Below the pieces are notes generated by a model that saw only the letters and a program-made list of their open reading frames with translations, searched no databases and was not told where the DNA came from. Shown in pieces: positions 57,583 through 64,000 of a DNA stretch of 64,000 nucleotides. The stretch spans positions 32,550,118-32,614,117 of the forward strand of contig CM044959.1 of the NCBI GenBank assembly GCA_024516035.1. Reading direction: 5' to 3'. The position numbers and the translations under genes are program-made. This DNA comes from Bactericera cockerelli (lineage: Eukaryota; Arthropoda; Insecta; Hemiptera; Triozidae). The stretch's first letter is position 1. Each line of letters starts with the position of its first letter.

Positions 57583-59243
57583 TATACAGGGTGTCCCACA
57601 AAACTTGGACACCTCAAATTACTCGGCCCCTGAAAGAGTTTTTGAAAAATAAAAAAATCTAGGGTACATGTGCTAATTATGCGGTTTCAGTTATGAAATT
57701 TTTTTTATACAGGGTGGTTCAAAAGTCCGAAATTGAGGTGTCAACTTTCGATTTTTAAATGGATCGACCTGAATTTTATTTGATAATTTTACTTCTAAAT
57801 GATTCTTGAGTACTTTTTTAAACAAAAATTTTACATACAGGGTGGTTTTTTTTCGACCAATTTTTTTTCTAAATCTTCAATAACTCAAGTTCGGTTAATT
57901 TTTTCGATAACAAGAATAGAATGTGTTTATGTAATGAATACACGCACTTTCAATTGGCATCAAAAAAATTTATACAGGGTGGCTCACACGTGAAATAATG
58001 ACTTGATTTTTTTTAAAACCGATTTTTTTTTTTTCATTTAGGATTAATAATTCTCGTCTAATTTTACACATTTTTCGTTAGTCATATCGAAAAACAAAAC
58101 TAAAGTGTTGTACAGGGTAAGACATAATTTTTTTGTAACACCCTGTATATGGGCAGTCAAAGAGACGCAAAATTAAATATAAAGACTAAATATGCAAGAA
58201 AAACTTTGATTTTTAATGAAACTAAAAAGTTATGGTGTTTTAACTAATATTGTCGCATGGACCACCCTGTAGATATTTTCTTAAACCATCATATGGGTAG
58301 TCGAAACTGTCTAAAATTCAACGAGGAGTCCAAATCTGAAAGAAAAAAAATGAATTCAAAAAGCCATGCTCAATTTTGTGTCTACACCTACCTACTTTTT
58401 ATTTCAAGTTTTAAAATCATTCAGTGTGGACACCAAATTGAAAATGGCTTCAAATTCGTGTTTTTACTTGTTTTTCCCACATGATTCGAAGTGTTCGTTG
58501 AATTTTATACAACTTAGAGTACCTACATGATGGTTTAAGAAAATATCTACAGGATGGTCCATGCGACAATATTAGTTAAAACACCATAACTTTTTAGTTT
58601 AATTAAAAATCAAAGTTTTTCTTGCATATTTAGTCTTTATATTTAATTTTGCATCTCTTTGACTGCCCATATACAGGGTGTTACAAAAAAATTATGTCTC
58701 ACCCTGTACAACACTTAAGTTTTGTTTTTCGATATGACTAAGGAAAAATGTGTAAAATTAGACGAGAATTATTAATCCTAAATAAAAAATTAAAAAAACT
58801 CGGTTTTAAAAAAAATCAAGTCATTATTTCACTTGTGAACCACCCTGTATAAAAATTTTTGATGCCAATTAAAAGTGCGTGTATTCATTACACAAACACA
58901 TTCTATTCTTGTTATCGAAAAAATTAACCGAACTTGAGTTATTGAAGATTTAGAAAAAAAAATTGGTCGAAAAAAAAACCACCCTGTATGTAATATTTTT
59001 GTTTAAAAAAGTACTCAGGAATCATTTAGAAGTAAAATTATCAAATAAAATTCAGGTCGATCCATTTAAAAATCGAAAGTTGATACCTCAATTTCTGACT
59101 TTTGAACCACCCTGTATAAAAAAAATTTCATAACTGAAACCGCATAATTAGCACATGTACCCTAGATTTTTTTATTTTTCAAAAACTCTTTCAGGGGCCG
59201 AGTAATTTGAGGTGTCCAAGTTTGGTGGGACACCCTGTATATT
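57583..59243. mobile_element. 1.66-kb foldback element with TACAGGGTG motifs
   Basis: The sequence is an almost continuous palindrome centred near 58410. The left end TACAGGGTGTCCCACAAAAC is mirrored at the right end (GGGACACCCTGTA), and TA stands on both sides. Outer arms of about 700 bp match at about 95% or more by eye. The central 250 bp still pair but are more diverged (for example AAAAAGCCATGCTCAATTTT against its mirror). Inside each arm a TACAGGGTGG-type motif recurs every 100-150 bp (57712, 57836, 57974, 58110, then inverted at 58139 and 58261). The 75-codon frame inside is fortuitous. There is no transposase. Confidence 0.8.
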
Positions 59244-59514
59244 TATTGAAGTATTTACAAAATTATTCACAAACAATATAAAAATATTACAAAAAAAACA
59301 TAGTTAAAAATAAATATACGAGTATGTACCTAAGTTTACAATAATATGTATTTTTTTTTATATATTTTTTTTATTTTTACAAGGTTTACATAACAAGTTT
59401 ATTGGTACTCTACTACAATGTAGTCTATGTACAATTGTACATATGTGAACATCACTTTTTATCGAATTCTCTATATTCTTTTCACTTCAAAGGTCGTCTT
59501 TTATTTTGTTGCAG
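59244..59514. other. A/T-rich DNA with a strong splice acceptor at its end
   Basis: No feature until the pyrimidine-rich tract TCTTTTATTTTGTTGCAG at 59497-59514. Confidence 0.4.
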
Positions 59515-59589
59515 GAAGCTGAATGATACGAGTTTGTCTGACCTGGGGATCAGAATGATGCCTGGGTACGCGGATCCTTACCACAAGAG
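59515..59589 (+). CDS. Candidate 75-bp internal exon of an unidentified gene
   Basis: A textbook acceptor (TTTTATTTTGTTGCAG|G) and donor (AAGAG|GTGAGA) enclose exactly 75 bp with an open frame. Phase is 2 at both ends, so the exon is symmetric and could be skipped without a frameshift. Its GC content is much higher than its flanks. The translated segment is K-L-N-D-T-S-L-S-D-L-G-I-R-M-M-P-G-Y-A-D-P-Y-H-K. I do not recognise the family. It lies between a foldback element and a 5S-headed SINE, as expected of a small exon in a large repeat-filled intron region. I found no second exon of this gene in the window. The frame beyond the donor stops immediately (TGA), consistent with a real donor. Confidence 0.55.
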
Positions 59590-59761
59590 GTGAGACATTG
59601 ACTGGTTGAGGAATAAACACCGTCTCGGATGACTCAGACACGTTAAGTCAAAACCAGAAGAAATAAAGTAGAGCAATTAGAAATAAATTAGAACAATTTG
59701 GCTGCAACTGCAAAATTTACACACGTATTTTAAGAAGCAACAAGATACACACTCTAGCGTC

Positions 59762-59993
59762 AAACGCACGTTGAATACACCAGTTCTCATTCAGTCTCTG
59801 AAGTTAAGGAAGGGTGACCATTCAAATTCGAACCCTCGTGATGCTGGCTATTTCCGGCCTCACTCAGGATGGGTTAGGTTAATTTGAGTAGTTGGTTTGT
59901 GAGTTTCCAGCGAATGGAGGATACAACCCCCGCCGTGATATGGCCAAATGAACATGCAGTTGAAAACGACGATAAACTTAAATTAAAAAAAAC
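59762..59993 (+). repeat. 5S rRNA-headed SINE with internal head deletion
   Basis: The head GCACGTTGAATACACCAGTT, CTCTGAAGTTAAGGAAGGGT, GACC lacks the middle of the 5S sequence. The body has CGTGATGCTGGCTATTTCCG, GGGTTAGGTTAATTTGAG, CCAGCGAATGGAGG and ACATGCAGTTGAAAACGACG. It ends in an A-rich tail. Confidence 0.75.
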
Positions 59994-60002
59994 ACACTTT
60001 AA

Positions 60003-60072
60003 TCTAAGCTCGCTAGACGTTGCTTAACTTCAGCGATCTGACGAGGACGTGCCATCGACGTCGACAGCGGCT
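60003..60072 (-). repeat. 5S rRNA-headed SINE head fragment
   Basis: The complement of the 5S-like head (CTAGACGTTGCTTAACTTCA, GACGAGGACGTGCCATCGAC) is present. The body is missing. Confidence 0.6.
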
Positions 60073-60162
60073 TTTTTCTCAATCTTAGCCTATGATTTTT
60101 TGTAACCTGCTCTGCCTTCGTCTTTATTATTATTATTATTACTACTAGTACTACTACCCTAA

Positions 60163-60318
60163 TAACCGACCTCAGTAGCTTGATAGATAAGGCGGCGGAC
60201 TTGTATCTTGGAGGTCGGTGGTTTAAGTCCTAGTTTCAGCGTAGATTTAGTAAATCGGGTTTGAGTAGTTGTGACATCACGAAAGTGATGAACACAAATA
60301 TGATAACTTTTAACCCAA
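60163..60318 (+). repeat. SINE family D, near full-length
   Basis: ACCGACCTCAGTAGCTTGAT, the box-B-like GGTTTAAGTCC, TTTCAGCGTAGATTTAGTAA, GAGTAGTTGTGACATCACG and AACACAAATATGATAACTTT follow the complete family D unit. It lies immediately inside the right long-repeat arm (about 17 bp away). Confidence 0.8.
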
Positions 60319-61490
60319 CTTTTCTACCTTACTATATCAAGCTCGCCGGGAGGCGAGCGCTCGTCAAGCAGCGCCAGCCTACCGGCCTATATTAACACGA
60401 AACAGAGTTTATATGTATTTTGTTTTATTGTTTTCGCACACTTCCCGCAAACTTTTATCAATTTTTATTTCAAATTTGTAATGAGACGCGAAAATAGATT
60501 GTGTTTCACGAAAGCGCGAGGTTCCTACGTACAGTTAAAGTCGTTTTCTAGCCACGCCGAAAATCTTGAATTTCATGAAATTTTTCATACGGGTTTTTTT
60601 TTTTTTTTTTTTTTCAGACCAATTTTCTGTCAAGGGTACAGCAACGTGTGCTTATCGTGGAAAAACGTGAGCTACGTTTTTGGAAAGGGAATTTTTATCT
60701 CTGCATACCTTTTATAGTTTCAAGTATTTATTTTTTATAGGATAGGAGATATAGCCTTCTAAAATAAAACCGGAAAGTTGCACAGAGCCGCCCCTGGTTA
60801 TCTTGGAGCTGCGATTGTGGTATTTTTCAAAAGGTCTTACCATAGGAAAAAATATAAAAATATAACTTAAGTATTACACTGGACCGAACTTGAGTTATAG
60901 CCTTTGAAAGGAATACTTATTATGGAGCCCAGAGCCGTCTATTGTTATCCTAGAGCTGTATTTCTGGTGTTTTTAGAAAGGTCTAGTCAAAGGGAATGAG
61001 ATCACTTAATTTCAGATGGTTGAAACAAGTAGAAAAGTATTTAAAGTCCTCTAAAGGAATATCTATAATGAACCCTGGAGCCACGCCTAGTTATCCCACG
61101 TGCATGACTGAAGGTTCTTTCTAAAGGTCTAATTACGGAAAACTATAATATGATGTAAATAAAATTTTAGAAAAATCAACGACATTGTGAGACACAAAAA
61201 GAAAAACTAAATTAAGATTAATGAGAGTAACAAAAAAATCTTCGCCTCACATAGAACTTAAAATATGGGTAGGACCTTTTCGTCTATGCTTCACCCAAGC
61301 TGCCAACAGACCGCTTTATTAGATAGGGAATAATAACGTTCTATAAATTCATTAAAAGGTTTCTACATCAAGAGGTAAACTAGATCTATATTATTATTAT
61401 GAGCAGTGTATAAAATATTGGCCAGTTAGAAGCAAAAATATTGATTTGCAGATCAAATGATAAATATAATAAAATATTATGTATTGAGCA

Positions 61491-61570
61491 GTATCTGTGG
61501 TGGTCGTCGACTGGTGTAGGTAAATTACAAAGTTTGAAAGGTGACCTGGGTTCGAATCCCGGCTAGGTAG
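61491..61570 (+). repeat. tRNA-like SINE head (mirror copy)
   Basis: GGTTCGAATCCCGGC is a strong B box. This is the mirror of 4574-4650. Confidence 0.45.
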
Positions 61571-62270
61571 ATTTTTTTTTACTCTGTAGGTACTTTGGAT
61601 GTCCGGTATTCTCGTGAGAAAAAAAAACAGTAGTTGCTAGTTTGAGTCAACCTCCTATGACCGTTTAATTTTGAACGAAGTTAGTATGGTTTAACTCGAT
61701 CAACATTTATTTGTCACAATCTAATTATCCATCTACCTATGTATGAAACGTGATATAAGTTGCATTTTTGTCCAATCGAGCTGAAATTTTCAGGGTATAT
61801 TCCATGGATATATGCTTGCCTATTAATTCATAATTATTAAATGTAAATCTAGTACAATTTCTCACTTCTTCTGTTTATATCTACCGATTGTGCTGAAATG
61901 ACACCATGTTTAGCAACTCGAAGTTAGGCAAATATATGGGTCAACATTTCTGAACACATAATAATACTCGGCACTTTCATTTCTCTCTTTATTTTACCAA
62001 GATCGAATTGGTCATGTACGTAGGTACATAATATAATTAAAATTGTATTGTAAACAAAACCACGAAACAGAATTGTCCGTTTTTAACGAGTTCATTACTA
62101 ATTTTTCAATACAAGGTTAAAACACTAGTTGATTATTAATGAATTATTGTTAATGGATTTTAAGATTAAATAGGTATGTTTTTTTCTTCATTATTATAAA
62201 CTGGTTTAAGTCCCACAAAAGAAGCACCATTTATCATACCAACCTCATTTTAAAACGATTGTGATCAGTT

Positions 62271-62522
62271 GATTGTATTTTGGTTTTAACGTCCTGATTT
62301 GAACTAGTCAGGGAACTAGTCAGGGGAGGGTTTTACCCTCCATTCGCTGGGAATCGTTCCAGCTACCTACATTTACCTCACCCAGCCTGGAGGGCTGTGA
62401 TTCCAGACTCACGTGTTTAGAGGGGAAAAAAATATTAGAAAAGCCTGCAACAACCGGTAATGGAACTCGATATGTCTGGACTACGGGCAGTAGTTACAAC
62501 CATTACGCCACGGAGGCTGGCC
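62271..62522 (-). repeat. SINE family A (mirror copy in the right arm)
   Basis: This is the reverse complement of 3619-3870, duplicated together with the long-repeat arm and not an independent insertion. Confidence 0.8.
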
Positions 62523-62838
62523 ACTGACAGTCTAAATAAAGCATTTATTTGGATCAATACTTTTGTATTTTGAATCGTAAATTACGTAGATTTTATTCAA
62601 AATTTACAAATAACTACCTACAAATACAGGGCATCTATAAAGTCTCGCCCAAGCCTGGGTTTCTCGAAAACGACTCAATATATCAAAAAACGCTAAAACC
62701 CGTATATCTACACAGCCCCAGTCAGGCTGGAAATGGACCAACTTCAAAATCTTAAATAGAATGGTGTGTCTTGTGGAATATTGTCTAAAGGTGTCATTGA
62801 GACAATTTCATTACAACAAATTTCAGTGAGTTACGACT

Positions 62839-63188
62839 TGCCGTTCTTGAGATACAGGGTCGGACGTCCAGCGTATCCATATATTTTGACGTATAACTTG
62901 TTAACCGTAAATTATAGAAAAATGAAATTTGTCGATAAGACCTGTCGAACAATTTATAACTCGACATACACTCTTGATGTTAGTTTCTGGTCGGTTTCGT
63001 CAGGCAGCCGGACGAACAAAAAGAAAATTATCAAAAAAACAAATCAAGTTTTAACTTGTTCGAAAGGTTTTACCACAAGGAGTTATTATCAACAGACTTC
63101 ATTTTTCTGGAAGTTACGGTTAACGAGTTATACGTCAAAATATATGGATATTAGGCAGGACGTCCGACCCTGTATCTCAAGAACGGCA
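62839..63188. mobile_element. Inverted-repeat element (mirror copy)
   Basis: Same element as 2953-3302, in the right long-repeat arm. It again ends in ACAGGGTCGGACGTCC-type wording. Confidence 0.6.
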
Positions 63189-63344
63189 CTAGTTCAATAT
63201 AAATTACCCAACATTTTATATGATTGTCTTATAATATTACTGCGTATCACAACAACCTTAAAATAAAAGTCTTTTTTCTTTTATCTGTTGATCACTTTTT
63301 ATTTCATCTATCAGAGGATTTCATCTAAATCAAAAAGTAGTGAT

Positions 63345-63855
63345 ATCCCCCAAAAAACACTACGTGTAAAAATTGTCGTCAAGTGTTGAAATGATTAAAA
63401 AGAACTGATATCAAAAACGTCAATTTTCTATGTGTTGAAGGAATTATTTCACGTAATAAGTCTCTTGATAATTCAACCAAAATAATAGCCTCACAACAAC
63501 AATACACCTTTGAGGAAACTTCGATTTGGTAATTTGAGAATTTAACCAAAAAATAGCCACACAACAAAACAATGCTCTTGTAAGAACAATGGTTCTGTAA
63601 TTATGCAACATTGTTCTTACAAGAGCATTGTTTTGTTGTGTAGCTATTTTTTGGTTAAATTCTCAAATTACCAAATCGAAGTTTCCTCAAAGGTGTATTG
63701 TTGTTGTGAGGCTATTATTTTGGTTGAATTATCAAGAGACTTATTACGTGAAATAATTCCTTCAACACATAGAAAATTGACGTTTTTGATATCAGTTCTT
63801 TTTAATCATTTCAACACTTGACGACAATTTTTACACGTAGTGTTTTTTGGGGGAT
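63345..63855. mobile_element. 511-bp hairpin element (mirror copy)
   Basis: Same hairpin as 2286-2796. Its outer end is the outer boundary of the long inverted repeat. Inner flank GTAGTGAT, outer flank TTCAAAATC: no target duplication. Confidence 0.85.
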
Positions 63856-64000
63856 TTCAAAATCAATAGACAGAGATTTTTTGTTCTCAAGAGCATTGGT
63901 ACATTCAATATAAGGATAAGCTTTTTACGAGCACCATCGCCTTATCTGGATTGTTTTTCTATTAATAATACATAGCTACTCTAGCTTCATCTTCGCAATT
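63856..64000. other. Right flank of the long inverted repeat
   Basis: Unique A/T-rich sequence. ACCATCGCCTTATCTGGATT near 63935 weakly resembles the SINE family H tail. Confidence 0.4.

Larger units (their letters stand above)
60336..63855 (-). repeat. Right arm of 3.5-kb long inverted repeat
   Basis: This is the reverse complement of 2286-5808. It carries the mirrored A-tract (21 T at 60594-60614), tRNA-like segment (about 61491-61570), SINE A (62271-62522), inverted-repeat element (62839-63188) and terminal hairpin (63345-63855). The inner edge is ATCAAGCTCGCC at 60336. The outer edge is GGGGGAT ending at 63855. Both flanks differ from those of the left arm. None of its reading frames (68, 78 and 166 codons) shows a recognisable domain. 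Confidence 0.95.

Noticed and set aside
2286..63855. Clean insertion of one 61.6-kb transposon with target duplication
   Set aside because: Outer flanks (TTCTTAAAT and TTCAAAATC) are not a matching duplication, and no transposase or recombinase was found inside. Kept only as one hypothesis in the finding.

Overview
The window is AT-rich, repeat-dense nuclear DNA of an animal, most likely an insect. It has no operons, no Shine-Dalgarno spacing and no long intact reading frame. It does have GT-AG exon-like islands, tRNA- and 5S-headed SINEs, Helitrons, TTAA-flanked MITEs, foldback elements and A-tracts. The abundance of TACC-type and GTACGAGT-type simple sequence and the transposon mix suggested a hemipteran-like genome to me, but I cannot prove the order or species. 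No complete protein-coding gene is visible. The longest reading frames (166-187 codons) lie in repeats or in pyrimidine-rich low-complexity DNA. Two short islands look like single internal exons of unidentified genes: 48184-48327 on the minus strand and 59515-59589 on the plus strand. Most of the window therefore looks like intron or intergenic DNA.

Layout. The window is framed by a near-identical long inverted repeat of about 3.52 kb (2286-5808 and 60336-63855) separated by about 54.5 kb. Each arm carries, from its outer end inward, a 511-bp hairpin element, a second inverted-repeat element, a tRNA-derived SINE and a tRNA-like segment. Left flank (1-2285): a tail-to-tail SINE pair, one with a 14-bp target duplication, and a piggyBac-type MITE holding five GTGTTACC palindromes. 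Next to the left arm (6731-10038) is a candidate 3.3-kb foldback element. It contains two mutually inverted arrays of 46-bp units, each unit resembling a Helitron 3' end. Between 10 and 38 kb are two copies of a 630-650-bp Helentron-like element (one inserted into a SINE), a 370-bp hairpin, a 134-bp direct repeat pair, a 5 x 40-bp minisatellite and many SINEs. At 38702-38957 there is a 256-bp Helitron with both termini. Between 42 and 50 kb there are more SINEs and the minus-strand exon candidate. At 50496-52865 lies a decayed Helitron with recognisable termini and a broken Pif1-type helicase. It is followed by a 329-bp MITE related to the long-repeat hairpin, a 1.66-kb foldback element (57583-59243), the plus-strand exon candidate and SINEs up to the right arm.

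How the parts relate. SINE families with different pol III heads (tRNA-like and 5S rRNA-like) share a body segment. The autonomous Helitron relic, the mini-Helitron and the 46-bp arrays share Helitron terminal features, indicating one rolling-circle lineage at several stages of decay. The hairpin at the outer edge of the long inverted repeat and the 329-bp MITE share an unusual terminal design, which hints that this element family took part in forming the inverted duplication.
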